64,000 bases of DNA from Veillonella nakazawae (GCF_013393365.1 NZ_AP022321.1:592001-656000); one strand, 5' to 3'. Numbered from the stretch's first letter, positions 17,283 to 26,095 are shown. Notes: generated by a model not told the origin, from the letters alone. Numbers and translations are program-made.

Positions 17283-17315
17283 CTGTTGACCTTAGTTAAA
17301 TATATATATCATAAT
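17283..17315 (+). pseudogene. Fossil of the cupin gene 3' end
   Basis: The bases downstream of the SemiSWEET stop reproduce the last codons of the cupin gene (CTGTTGACC-TAGTTAAAT, encoding LLTVVK there) and its following spacer, then a related terminator. From 17283 to about 17354 the match to 14374-14444 is roughly 85% with one indel. No reading frame is kept. It marks an old tandem duplication in which most of the second cupin copy has been lost or replaced. Confidence 0.6.
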
Positions 17316-17352
17316 AAATGCATCCCTTGAATTTCTAAGGGATGCATTTTTT
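17316..17352 (+). terminator. Terminator after the SemiSWEET gene
   Basis: Perfect 13-bp stem AAATGCATCCCTT/AAGGGATGCATTT followed by TTT. Homologous to the terminator at 14408. Confidence 0.9.
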
Positions 17353-17405
17353 ATGTAAATAATTGATAGGTACTTGTTTGACTTTATAAGGGGTGTTACG
17401 TTGTT

Positions 17406-18434
17406 ATGGATTACTTTCACTATACCTATAAACATAATCATATAGATTTTAATAGTGATATATATAAGGTTAGTACATATCATTACAACTGGCACAGTGG
17501 TGTGGAAATCCTAATTTTGTTAAAGGGTAGAATTGATATGAGTTGTAATAGTGAGGTTTTTACTATGGAGCCTCTTGATACAATTATTATTTCTCCTCAA
17601 GTAGGTCATGCTACGTTGGCCTTAGAGGAGGATACGACTGCTCTTGTTATTCATGTAAGTAAGGAGTTTTTCCAATATTTTGATCCTAACTTTGGAATGT
17701 ACCAATTTGTATTGCGCTCAGATAAAACTAATCGGTATAATCAATTATTTACGTCCTTACGTCATCATGCAGCGCAAATGATGTTACTAATGGTGAATGG
17801 TGAAAGGCCTGATTGTCAATTACGGTTGGAGAGTCACTATTTAGCCTTGATTAGTGATATATATCGTGAAATTGATACGGTTAAGACTACCCCTGTACAT
17901 ACAAAGCCTGTTGATATGACTGTAGCTACCTTTGATAAAATGATTGCTTATATTGATGAAAACTATCAGCAAAAGATTGAGTTAGAAGATATTGCTAAAA
18001 TTGGCGGTTATAATGTGAACTATACATCTCAGTTTTTTAAACGCCAATTAGGGGTTTCCTTTTTAGAGTATTTATTGCGGTTGAGATTACGAGAGGCTAC
18101 AGTTCGTTTGGTTAACTCTGAAGATGGAGTGGCACATATTGCAAGTAGCTGTGGTTTCGCAGATATTAAAGCCTTTAATGTAGCTTTCAAGAAACATTTC
18201 CATACAACACCATCTGAATATAGAAAGCAAGCAAAAGAGATGGGACGTAAGACAAAATTACATGATTGGAAGGAAATTATTTCTACAAAGGAAGAAGATA
18301 TTATAGATATTTTACAAACTTGTTTACCCTACCAAGATGAATCTATCAATAAGGATAGATTAGAGGAGGCTAATCAAAAGTTAAAGGCTGTTAGAGAACA
18401 ACTTGAGCTGGTTATAAGAAATTTACAATCATAA
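17406..18434 (+). CDS. AraC-family regulator 2 (paralogue of regulator 1)
   Basis: A 342-residue protein co-linear with AraC regulator 1 along its whole length: cupin sensor (HYNWHSGVEILILLKG), linker, two helix-turn-helix motifs (IELEDIAKIGGYN and AFKKHFHTTPSEYRK) and a charged C-terminal helix. Differences cluster in the linker and the C-terminal tail. The ribosome binding site is AAGGGG. It is followed by a terminator and the second copy of the promoter box, then ttdAB. It probably activates ttdAB in response to tartrate or a related acid; this is inferred from position. Confidence 0.9.
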   Translation: MDYFHYTYKHNHIDFNSDIYKVSTYHYNWHSGVEILILLKGRIDMSCNSEVFTMEPLDTIIISPQVGHATLALEEDTTALVIHVSKEFFQYFDPNFGMYQFVLRSDKTNRYNQLFTSLRHHAAQMMLLMVNGERPDCQLRLESHYLALISDIYREIDTVKTTPVHTKPVDMTVATFDKMIAYIDENYQQKIELEDIAKIGGYNVNYTSQFFKRQLGVSFLEYLLRLRLREATVRLVNSEDGVAHIASSCGFADIKAFNVAFKKHFHTTPSEYRKQAKEMGRKTKLHDWKEIISTKEEDIIDILQTCLPYQDESINKDRLEEANQKLKAVREQLELVIRNLQS

Positions 18435-18563
18435 TTTTCATTGTTATAATACTTTGTAGTTAGTTATAATTTTATGATTTTGAAAATTAAAATTAAGGTA
18501 GATATACAATCATTAGGTATAGGTGATTTTGTATATTTGATAAGCATATAAAAATAAATGATG

Positions 18564-18600
18564 AAAGAGCACTTCCTTTTGATAGGTAGTGCTCTTTTTT
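18564..18600 (+). terminator. Terminator after AraC gene 2
   Basis: AAAGAGCACT-CC/GG-AGTGCTCTTT stem followed by TTT. Confidence 0.85.
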
Positions 18601-18708
18601 GTATTTCTAGATAGGTGTAATTGTATATTTTAGAGGGGTGAAAATATAATCATATAGATGGTTTTGTATGAAATTACTGTTTTTTTACAAGCAAAAACAA
18701 CTTGTAAA

Positions 18709-18741
18709 TTGGATAGTTATATTCTGAAAAAAGAGTAGAAT
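18709..18741 (+). promoter_or_regulatory. 33-bp promoter/operator box, copy 2 (before ttdA)
   Basis: Same length and 28/33 identity to the box at 16854-16886, ending in the same TAGAAT -10 element, about 79 bp before the ttdA ATG. Its presence before two unrelated genes, each preceded by an AraC gene, marks it as the likely regulatory target. Confidence 0.65.
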
Positions 18742-18819
18742 GAAATCATCGAAAGGAACTAAGGTTCCGAAATAGAAGTTATTGAGTCTTAAATAATGAA
18801 GTCCTTTTGGAGGTTTGCG

Positions 18820-19722
18820 ATGAGTACGAAGGAACAACAAGTACAAGAAATGACTAATAAGATAGCTAATTTCATTTCTTATATGGCAAAGGTATTGCCT
18901 GATGATGTACAAGAAAAAATTCATGAATTGGCGCAGGATGAAAAAAATCCTATGGCCAAATCTATTTATGAGACAATGCAACATAATATGGATTTAGCAG
19001 CTCAGCTTAATCGTCCTTCTTGTCAGGATACAGGGGTCTTACAATTTTGGGTAAAGGTTGGATCTAATTATCCATTACTAGGAGAATTAGAAGATATTCT
19101 AAGAGAAGCAACCTATAAGGCTACACAAGAAGCTCCATTACGATTGAATTGTGTAGAAACCTTTGATGAATTTAATACTGGTAAAAATATTGGCCTCACT
19201 GCACCTTATATTCACTGGGATATCATTCCTGATCGCGATGATGTAGAAATCTTCCCTTACATGGCTGGCGGCGGTTGCTCCTTGCCAGGGTCAGGTAAAA
19301 CATTGATGCCAGGCGAAGGCTATGAAGGTGTTGCTAAGTTTGTTCTTGATTTGATGACAAGCTATGGATTGAATGCGTGTCCTCCACTATTGGTAGGTGT
19401 AGGTATTGCTACAACTATTGATACTGCGGCTGATTTATCTAAAAAAGCATTAATGCGTCCTGTATCTTCAAAAGCACCTAATGAAAAAGCGGCTTATATG
19501 GAACAATTGTTAGAGGATGGAATTAATAAGATTGGTATTGGACCTCAAGGTATGGGTGGGGATAAAACTGTATTAGGTGTTAACATTGAACATGGTACAC
19601 GTCATCCATCTGTTATTTCTTGTGCTGTCAGTGTAGGTTGTTGGAATCATCGTCGCGGCGATCTCGTATTTGACAAGGATGGTAATTGCACAGTTAAATC
19701 TCATAAAGGAGTGACATTATAA
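18820..19722 (+). CDS. ttdA: L(+)-tartrate dehydratase alpha subunit
   Basis: Alpha subunit of the iron-sulfur dehydratase that turns L-tartrate into oxaloacetate; the family also includes two-subunit class-I fumarases. The 300-residue protein closely follows E. coli TtdA, with three cluster cysteines at Cys68 (NRPSCQDTG), Cys187 (NACPPLLVG) and Cys274 (SVGCWNHRRG), and MAGGGCSLPG. TTTTGGAGG lies before the ATG at 18820; an ATG 24 bases upstream has none. The stop overlaps the ttdB start. Fumarate as substrate cannot be excluded, but similarity to TtdAB is stronger than to FumA. Confidence 0.85.
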   Translation: MSTKEQQVQEMTNKIANFISYMAKVLPDDVQEKIHELAQDEKNPMAKSIYETMQHNMDLAAQLNRPSCQDTGVLQFWVKVGSNYPLLGELEDILREATYKATQEAPLRLNCVETFDEFNTGKNIGLTAPYIHWDIIPDRDDVEIFPYMAGGGCSLPGSGKTLMPGEGYEGVAKFVLDLMTSYGLNACPPLLVGVGIATTIDTAADLSKKALMRPVSSKAPNEKAAYMEQLLEDGINKIGIGPQGMGGDKTVLGVNIEHGTRHPSVISCAVSVGCWNHRRGDLVFDKDGNCTVKSHKGVTL

Positions 19723-20333
19723 TGGCTAAGAAAATATTAACTACACCTATTCAACAATCTGATTTAGCAGGCATTAAGCCCGGCGATGTGATTTATTTGA
19801 CTGGGCATATTACAACTTGTCGTGATATGGGGCATCGTCGTGTGGTGGAAGAAGGTCAAACGTTACCAGTTGACGTTAAAGATGGTGCTATCCTTCACGC
19901 GGGCCCAATTATTCGTACTATAAGCGATAATGAATTTGAAGTAGTATCTGTAGGACCTACTACATCTATGAGAATGGAAAAATTCGAATATGACTTTGTT
20001 AAGAAGACCGGTGTCCGTCTCATTGTAGGTAAAGGTGGGATGGGCCCTGAAACAGCACGTGCATGTAAAGACTTTGGCGCACTACACTGTGTATTCCCTG
20101 CAGGCAATGCAGTTCTTGCTGCTACAGAAGTCGAAAAAGTAGAATCTGCTAATTGGCGTGAATTAGGTATGTGTGAGACTTTGTGGACTTTTAAGGTAAA
20201 AGAATTTGGTCCGCTTATCGTATCTATTGATGCAGATGGCAATAACTACTTTGAAAATAAAAAAGTAGAATACAATGCGAAAAAAGAAGAGGTGTTAGAA
20301 GAGCTCTATAAACACGTAGGCTTCATTAAATAA
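19722..20333 (+). CDS. ttdB: L(+)-tartrate dehydratase beta subunit
   Basis: Beta subunit (203 residues) of the same dehydratase. It follows E. coli TtdB closely: a KILTTPI start, GDVIYLTGHITTCRD, HAGPI, VSVGPTTSMRME and VKEFGPLIVSIDADGNN. Its ATG shares a base with the ttdA stop (TAATG), with AAAGGAG inside the end of ttdA, so the two are translationally coupled. A terminator follows, then an SLC13 carrier that could bring in the substrate. Confidence 0.87.
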   Translation: MAKKILTTPIQQSDLAGIKPGDVIYLTGHITTCRDMGHRRVVEEGQTLPVDVKDGAILHAGPIIRTISDNEFEVVSVGPTTSMRMEKFEYDFVKKTGVRLIVGKGGMGPETARACKDFGALHCVFPAGNAVLAATEVEKVESANWRELGMCETLWTFKVKEFGPLIVSIDADGNNYFENKKVEYNAKKEEVLEELYKHVGFIK

Positions 20334-20357
20334 TTGCATTGTGAAATGTAACTAAAT

Positions 20358-20395
20358 AGGAGGATTATACGGATTTTGTACAATCCTCCTTTTTT
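20358..20395 (+). terminator. Terminator after ttdB
   Basis: AGGAGGATT/AATCCTCCT stem followed by TTTTTT. Confidence 0.85.
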
Positions 20396-20436
20396 GCACC
20401 CTTTTTTAGGTATATTACACGTATTAGGAGGTATAT

Positions 20437-21705
20437 ATGGATACGAGTGTAATGATAACTCTTGGCTTCTTGGTATTTGCCATCGTCATGTTTGCGTGGG
20501 AGAAAATTCCATTGTCTATTACCGCTATGATCGTAGCTGTAGGCTTGCATCTAAGTGGAGTTTTATCTGCTAAAGAAGCATTTGCCGGTTTTGTAGATCC
20601 AAACGTTTTACTATTTATGGGCATGTTTGTTATTGGTGAAGCCTTCTTTGCAACAGGTGTTGCTGTAGGTGTAGGTAATGTAGTTCATAAGTTTGCTAAA
20701 ACTGAAACATCTTTACTTGTTGCAGTTATGATGATTACAGGTATTTTATCTGGTTTCTTATCTAATACTGGTACAGCTGCTGTACTGATTCCTGTAATTA
20801 TCGGTATTTGTAAAAAGAGTGGTTTTAAACAAACTAAACTATTGATGCCTCTTGTATTTGCTGCAGCTATGGGTGGTAATATTTCTCTTATCGGTGCGCC
20901 TGGTAATATGATTGCGCAAGCAGGTTTACAACAGGCAGGCTTAGGCTCCTTTGGTTTCTTTGATTATGGTCTAGTAGGCTTACCAATCCTTATCGTAGGT
21001 ACTATATTCTATGCTACAATTGGTAAACGTTTCTTACCAGATGCTCCAAGTCATCAACCAGATGGAGCCTTTGAAGGCAATGACGATTATAGCCATGTAC
21101 CGTCTTGGAAAAAATGGACTGCTGCAATTGTATTAATTTTGACAGTTGTTGCTATGATCTTTGAAAAACAATTAGGTGTAAAACTTTATGTAAGTGCCTG
21201 GATAGGTGCTCTTGTATTAGTTGCTACTAATGTTATTAGTGAAAGTGCAGCTGTTAGATCTATAGATATGAAAACAATCATGCTCTTCGCTGGCTCTATG
21301 GCCCTTGGGGACGCAATGGTTAAAACAGGTACTGGTTCTGTAATTGCAGATATTATCGTAAATAGCCTTGGTGCTAGTCCATCTCCAATTGTTGTTCTAG
21401 TAGTAATCTTTGTGCTTGGTGTGTTCATGACGAACTTCATGTCTAATACTGCTACCTGTGCATTATTGGTACCAATCGGTCTTAGCTTAGCATCTCAATT
21501 GGGCTTCGATCCAAAAGCGGTGCTTGCAGCTATCGTAATCGCTAGCTCCTTAGCGTATGCTACCCCAATTGGTATGCCTGCGAATACTATGGTATACAAC
21601 ATTGCTGGTTATAGCTTCATGGATTATGTGAAAGCTGGTTTGCCACTCATCGTTGTATCTAGCATAGTAGCGCTTATATTGTTACCAATTTTATTCCCAT
21701 TTTAA
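20437..21705 (+). CDS. SLC13/DASS-type anion (dicarboxylate) transporter
   Basis: A 422-residue membrane permease of the ion-transporter superfamily (SLC13, CitT, ArsB/NhaD-like). Two internally related halves each carry a signature loop: SGFLSNTGTAAVLIP in the first half and TNFMSNTATCALLVP in the second. Asn-Thr pairs in these loops bind sodium and substrate carboxylates in studied members. Helices run throughout. TTAGGAGG precedes the ATG. Its position right after ttdAB suggests uptake of tartrate or exchange with succinate; specificity is not readable from the sequence. A terminator separates it from ttdB, so partial read-through or its own promoter is needed. Confidence 0.8.
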   Translation: MDTSVMITLGFLVFAIVMFAWEKIPLSITAMIVAVGLHLSGVLSAKEAFAGFVDPNVLLFMGMFVIGEAFFATGVAVGVGNVVHKFAKTETSLLVAVMMITGILSGFLSNTGTAAVLIPVIIGICKKSGFKQTKLLMPLVFAAAMGGNISLIGAPGNMIAQAGLQQAGLGSFGFFDYGLVGLPILIVGTIFYATIGKRFLPDAPSHQPDGAFEGNDDYSHVPSWKKWTAAIVLILTVVAMIFEKQLGVKLYVSAWIGALVLVATNVISESAAVRSIDMKTIMLFAGSMALGDAMVKTGTGSVIADIIVNSLGASPSPIVVLVVIFVLGVFMTNFMSNTATCALLVPIGLSLASQLGFDPKAVLAAIVIASSLAYATPIGMPANTMVYNIAGYSFMDYVKAGLPLIVVSSIVALILLPILFPF

Positions 21706-21727
21706 TGAGATAATATAAGTTTTTTAG

Positions 21728-21764
21728 AAAGAGCCCTAATGTATGTTGCATTAGGGCTCTTTCT
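21728..21764 (+). terminator. Terminator after the SLC13 gene
   Basis: 14-bp perfect stem AAAGAGCCCTAATG/CATTAGGGCTCTTT followed by a T-rich tail. Confidence 0.9.
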
Positions 21765-21813
21765 CATATGTGCAATAGGTAGTGATAAACGTATTAGATA
21801 ATATAATTTAGCT

Positions 21814-21912
21814 ATTAGATGTTTTAGATGTTTTAGATGTATTATACGTATTTGACGTATTAGATTTTCTATACGTCTTAGGCATCTTAGATCTATTAGA
21901 TATATTACTAAA
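21814..21912 (+). repeat. Degenerate 9-bp tandem repeat
   Basis: Eleven consecutive 9-base units with consensus close to WTTAGATGT fill this stretch. The first three are nearly identical (ATTAGATGT, TTTAGATGT, TTTAGATGT), and later ones drift (ATTATACGT, ATTTGACGT, CTTAGATCT, ATTAGATAT). One frame reads as leucine-aspartate-valine repeats but has a stop just upstream and no start codon. It lies in the 362-bp gap before fhs. Confidence 0.65.
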
Positions 21913-22067
21913 TTTGTTAGTGATTACTATTAGACAATCAAGAGACTTTCACATATAATAGAGTAATGTAAGTGTACAAATATACATTCACAGTAGACAA
22001 AAAGTAGATAAAGTTTATTAATAGTTGTTATATAGGTTTAATGTGGCCATAGTGCCAAGGAGGCTTT

Positions 22068-23738
22068 ATGTTAAGCGATATTGAGATTGCCCAACAGAAT
22101 AAAATGGAAAAAATTCAGGTCATTGCAGATAAATGCGGATTAACACCTGATGACATTGAACAATATGGTCATTATAAAGCGAAGATTTCTTTTGATGCTA
22201 TTCGTCGCTTAGAATCTAAAGCTGATGGTAAATTAGTGCTCGTTACGGCTATTACACCGACGCCAGCAGGTGAAGGGAAGTCTACAACGAGCATTGGTCT
22301 TGTACAAGGCTTACAAAAAATTGGCAAAAATGCGATTGCCACATTGCGTGAGCCATCCTTAGGTCCTGTATTTGGCATTAAGGGTGGTGCAGCAGGTGGC
22401 GGTTACGCTCAAGTTGTACCGATGGATGATATTAATCTTCATTTTACAGGTGATATGCACGCTATTACAGCAGCTAATAATTTATTGTCCGCGATGATCG
22501 ACAATCACATCCATCAAGGTAATGAATTGCAAATCGATTTGCGTCAACTTTCTTGGACTCGTGTTTTAGATATGAATGACCGTGCACTTCGCAACGTAAC
22601 TGTAGCACTTGGTGGCAAAGTGTGCGGTTTCCCACGAGAAGATCACTTCATGATTACTGTTGCTTCTGAAATCATGGCTATTCTTTGCTTGGCTAAAGAT
22701 CTAGAAGATTTAAAAGAACGCTTTGGTCGTATCGTTATCGGCTGTAATTTAGCAGGTGAGCCTGTTTATGTTCATCAACTTGGTTGCCAAGGTGCGATGG
22801 CCCTTCTTATGAAAGATGCCATAAAGCCGAATTTAGTACAAACATTAGAACATACACCAGCTATCGTTCACGGTGGTCCATTTGCTAACATCGCTCATGG
22901 TTGTAACTCCATCGTAGCTACAAAGCTTGGCCTTAAATTAGGCGATATCGTAGTTACTGAAGCTGGTTTCGGTGCTGACTTAGGGGCTGAAAAGTTCCTC
23001 GACATTAAATGTCGTTACGGTGAAATTTTCCCTGATACAATTGTAATCGTAGCTACATTGCGTGCTCTTAAAATGCATGGTGGTGTGCCTAAACAAGAAC
23101 TTAGCACTGAAAATGTTGAGGCCGTTACGAAAGGTTTCAGCAATTTGCAAAAAGCTATTGAAAACATGCGTTACTTCAATGTGCCTGTATTGGTAGCAAT
23201 TAATAAATTTGCTACCGATACCGATGCAGAGATTGCTGAATTGACTCGTCTCTGTGATGACTTTGGTGTACCTGTAGAGCTCAATGAATGTTGGGAAAAA
23301 GGCGGCGAAGGCGGCATTGATATGGCTAAAAAAGTCGTTGAATTGCTTGAAGGTTCTAAACCAACACCTAAATTTGTATATGCTTTAGAAGATAGCTTAG
23401 AAGAAAAGGTAAATAAAATCGTTAAAACCATTTATGGTGGCGATGGCGTTATCTTTACAGATAAAGCTAAAAAGCAAATTAAACAATTAGCTGATTGGGG
23501 CCTTGATCGTTTACCTGTATGTATGGCAAAAACACAATACTCCTTATCTGATAATCCAGCTTTATTAGGTGCGCCAAAAGGATTTACTATCACCGTATCC
23601 GATATTCGTGTTGCTAATGGAGCAGGCTTTATCGTATGCCGTACGGGCGATGTAATGGTTATGCCTGGTCTTCCTAAACGTCCTGCCGCTCTTAATATGG
23701 ATATCGAAGCAGATGGTACGATTAAAGGTTTATTCTAA
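22068..23738 (+). CDS. fhs: Formate-tetrahydrofolate ligase
   Basis: ATP-dependent ligation of formate to tetrahydrofolate giving 10-formyl-THF; the reaction is reversible and makes ATP in purine fermenters. The 556-residue protein has the family P-loop segment [14 protein letters not shown] near residue 70, [20 protein letters not shown], and [20 protein letters not shown] precedes the ATG. The length is typical. Just downstream is a cyclodeaminase-like gene and then a purine permease, a set that suits one-carbon flow from purine breakdown as well as nucleotide synthesis. Confidence 0.95.
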   Translation: MLSDIEIAQQNKMEKIQVIADKCGLTPDDIEQYGHYKAKISFDAIRRLESKADGKLVLVTAITPTPAGEGKSTTSIGLVQGLQKIGKNAIATLREPSLGPVFGIKGGAAGGGYAQVVPMDDINLHFTGDMHAITAANNLLSAMIDNHIHQGNELQIDLRQLSWTRVLDMNDRALRNVTVALGGKVCGFPREDHFMITVASEIMAILCLAKDLEDLKERFGRIVIGCNLAGEPVYVHQLGCQGAMALLMKDAIKPNLVQTLEHTPAIVHGGPFANIAHGCNSIVATKLGLKLGDIVVTEAGFGADLGAEKFLDIKCRYGEIFPDTIVIVATLRALKMHGGVPKQELSTENVEAVTKGFSNLQKAIENMRYFNVPVLVAINKFATDTDAEIAELTRLCDDFGVPVELNECWEKGGEGGIDMAKKVVELLEGSKPTPKFVYALEDSLEEKVNKIVKTIYGGDGVIFTDKAKKQIKQLADWGLDRLPVCMAKTQYSLSDNPALLGAPKGFTITVSDIRVANGAGFIVCRTGDVMVMPGLPKRPAALNMDIEADGTIKGLF

Positions 23739-23752
23739 TATAAATTCCTTGT

Positions 23753-23794
23753 AGTAGACAATTTTTTTACTGCCGATTGGTAGTGTCTACTTTC
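23753..23794 (+). terminator. Possible terminator after fhs
   Basis: AGTAGACA/TGTCTACT outer stem with an inner ACTGCC-GGTAGT hairpin; only a short T-containing tail. Confidence 0.5.
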
Positions 23795-23839
23795 ACTAGT
23801 TTATATATTGTGTTACCTGTATATTTTTATAGAAATGAC

Positions 23840-23873
23840 AAAGCGATAACAAGGATAGCTTGTTATCGCTTTT
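23840..23873 (+). terminator. Hairpin terminator between fhs and fchA
   Basis: AAGCGATAACAAG/CTTGTTATCGCTT stem with a 5-base loop followed by TTTA, ending 16 bases before fchA. Its position would limit read-through into fchA. Confidence 0.65.
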
Positions 23874-23888
23874 ACATGAGGTCTTGTT

Positions 23889-24506
23889 ATGAATTTAGTA
23901 GAACAACGTGTTGTAGATTTTGTAGCAGCTACTGCATCTAAAGAACCAACTCCAGGTGGTGGGGCCATTGCGGCCTTAACGGCTGCAACTGGTGCAGCAT
24001 TAGCTGAAATGGTGGCGAATTTAACCTTTAGTAAAAAGGGATATGAAGATGTTCAATCTGAAATGAAAGATCTTCAAGCTAAAGCGGAATCTATTCGTAA
24101 TCGCATGCTCGAATTATCTCAAGCTGATGCAGATGTATTTAATATCTTTATGAATGCCTTAGGTTTGCCAAAGAATACAGATGAAGAAAAGTTTAAACGT
24201 ATTGCCGCTATTCAACAAGCTTATAAAGATGCTGCGATGGTTCCCTTTGAAATCGGCGAGTTAGCTTATCAAATCTTTGATTTAGCAGCGTTAGCATCTA
24301 AAAAAGGTAATCAAAATCTTATTACTGATGGTATTATTGCTGCAATCAATGCTCGTGCTGCAGTAAAGGCGGCATTCCTAAACGTACGTATTAATTTATC
24401 CGGTATTAAAGACGAAGCATTTGTAGCTGATATAACCACAAAAATGAAGGCTATTGAAACAGGTTTAGATGATAAAGAAGCGGCAATTATAGCGTTATAT
24501 GTATAG
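23889..24506 (+). CDS. fchA: Methenyl/formimino-tetrahydrofolate cyclohydrolase-cyclodeaminase
   Basis: A 205-residue all-helical protein of the FTCD_C family, which includes FchA (methenyl-THF cyclohydrolase) and formimino-THF cyclodeaminase. The N-terminal motif PTPGGGAIAALTAATGAAL is diagnostic; the C-terminal AINARAAVKAAFLNVRIN helix is also typical. Formimino-THF arises from formiminoglycine in purine fermentation or from histidine breakdown. Fhs next to it would convert the resulting formyl-THF to formate plus ATP. Which of the two reactions it performs cannot be told from the sequence. Confidence 0.85.
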   Translation: MNLVEQRVVDFVAATASKEPTPGGGAIAALTAATGAALAEMVANLTFSKKGYEDVQSEMKDLQAKAESIRNRMLELSQADADVFNIFMNALGLPKNTDEEKFKRIAAIQQAYKDAAMVPFEIGELAYQIFDLAALASKKGNQNLITDGIIAAINARAAVKAAFLNVRINLSGIKDEAFVADITTKMKAIETGLDDKEAAIIALYV

Positions 24507-24650
24507 CCAGCTCAAAATAGCAGATTAAAATAGCAGATTAAAATAACAAGATATACGACTGTATATACTAATAAATAATACTTTTAAATAATACTTTAAG
24601 TGAATTCGAACTATTGAGGATTTTAAAAACCTAATGTTCGGAAAAATTTA

Positions 24651-24696
24651 AAAGAGAACTTATTATTTCTTTTAAAAATAATGAGTTCTCTTTTTT
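24651..24696 (+). terminator. Terminator between fchA and the NCS2 gene
   Basis: AGAGAACT-TATTATTT/AAATAAT-GAGTTCTCT stem followed by TTTTT. A PurR-like half-site lies on each side of it. Confidence 0.8.
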
Positions 24697-24699
24697 CTA

Positions 24700-24728
24700 T
24701 TGTTAAAATCCGAACGATAGTGTAAAAT
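24700..24728 (+). promoter_or_regulatory. NCS2 promoter with a PurR-like box in the spacer
   Basis: TTGTTA (24700-24705), exactly 17 bp, then TAAAAT (24723-24728). The spacer contains AAATCCGAACGAT, which fits the Bacillus-type PurBox core CCGAAC with AT flanks. An inverted copy ATGTTCGGAA lies at 24634-24643 and a weaker TTCGAACTAT at 24605-24614. Control by PurR is inferred. Confidence 0.65.
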
Positions 24729-24766
24729 GAATGGGTGTTATTTCGAGGTTTGATGTAGGAGACATT

Positions 24767-26095
24767 ATGACAGATCAAAAACAAATGAATACGGTCGATA
24801 GTATGTTGCCAATACCACAGCTCTTTGCCTTTGGTTTACAACACGTACTGGCCATGTATGCAGGTGCCGTTGCTGTACCTATTATTGTGGCACAGGCCAT
24901 GAACTTACCTATGGAAGATTTGATTCGATTAATTACGGCGGACTTATTTACCTGCGGTATTGCCACATTAATCCAAACATTAGGTTTTGGTAAAATTGGT
25001 GGACGTATTCCGATGATCCAAGGTGTTACCTTTGCTTCTGTTGGACCTATGGCCATGATTGGCGCTCAGCATGGTATGACTGCTATTTATGGTGCTATTA
25101 TCGTAGCCGGTTTATTTACCTTTTTGATAGCGCCATTCTTCAGTCGTCTTATTCGCTTATTCCCACCTGTAGTTACAGGTACAATTATTACCATTATCGG
25201 TATTAACTTGATGCCAGTTGCTATTAATTGGATGGGTGGCGGTGTAGGTAATCCTCAATTTGGTAGTTTTACCAATATTGGACTAGGATTTCTTACCTTC
25301 TTAATCGTCGTATTTGTTTATAAATTTGCCAAAGGATTCTTTAGTAATCTTTCTGTATTAATTGGTTTGATTGCAGGTACAGCGATTGCGTTTGCCATGG
25401 GTGTTACAAACTTTGATGAAGTTGGTCATTCCCACTGGATTGCGTTTATTGAGCCTTTCTATTTCGGGTTACCAACCTTTGATTGGGCGTCTGTACTTTC
25501 CATGATTATCGTAATGCTCGTAGTTATGGTAGAAACAACTGGTGATAGTATCGCTATTGGTGAAATCGTAGATAAGCCAATTGGTCGTAAAGAACTTGCT
25601 TCTATTATTCGTGCTGATGGGGTATCTACAATTATTGGTGGTATTCTTAATAGCTTCCCTTATACAGCATTCGCTCAAAACGTTGGTCTTATTGCCGTAA
25701 CAGGTGTTAAGAGCCGCTTTGTTGTAGCTGCATCGGGTGTAATCTTGATTTTATTGGGGTTATTCCCTAAATTAGCGGCTATCGTAGCTAGCATTCCGAA
25801 TGCCGTGTTGGGTGGTGCTGGTATTGCTATGTTCGGCATGATCGTTGCTAGCGGTATTCGTTCCTTAGGCAAGGTTAGCTTTGAAGGCAATCATAATTTA
25901 ATGCTCGTAGCTATCAGTATTGGTGTAGCTATGATTCCAATTGCAGCGCCAAACTTTTATGCTAATTTCCCTGCGTGGGCACAAATTATTTTAAAATCTG
26001 GCATCACTTTCGGTAGTATTATGGCAATATTGCTTAATTTACTACTTAATGGTGTTAATCGTGGTGACGAAATTAAAGAAATGGGTCGTCGATAA
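24767..26095 (+). CDS. NCS2-family purine (xanthine/uracil-type) permease 1
   Basis: A 442-residue nucleobase:cation symporter with 14 expected membrane segments. It has the NCS2 signatures FGLQHVLAMYAGAVAVP near residue 20, VETTGDSIAIGEI in helix 8 and NVGLIAVTGVKSRFV in helix 10; the pattern is closer to xanthine/urate carriers than to uracil carriers. AGGAG precedes the ATG at 24767. It is a close paralogue of the permease at 53105. Its PurR-like promoter suggests a salvage role, while the other copy belongs to the breakdown cluster. Confidence 0.88.
   Translation: MTDQKQMNTVDSMLPIPQLFAFGLQHVLAMYAGAVAVPIIVAQAMNLPMEDLIRLITADLFTCGIATLIQTLGFGKIGGRIPMIQGVTFASVGPMAMIGAQHGMTAIYGAIIVAGLFTFLIAPFFSRLIRLFPPVVTGTIITIIGINLMPVAINWMGGGVGNPQFGSFTNIGLGFLTFLIVVFVYKFAKGFFSNLSVLIGLIAGTAIAFAMGVTNFDEVGHSHWIAFIEPFYFGLPTFDWASVLSMIIVMLVVMVETTGDSIAIGEIVDKPIGRKELASIIRADGVSTIIGGILNSFPYTAFAQNVGLIAVTGVKSRFVVAASGVILILLGLFPKLAAIVASIPNAVLGGAGIAMFGMIVASGIRSLGKVSFEGNHNLMLVAISIGVAMIPIAAPNFYANFPAWAQIILKSGITFGSIMAILLNLLLNGVNRGDEIKEMGRR

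Noticed and set aside
21814..21960. Reading frame of LDV repeats in the 9-bp repeat region
   Set aside because: A stop codon lies immediately upstream and there is no start codon or ribosome binding site, so it is treated as non-coding repeat.
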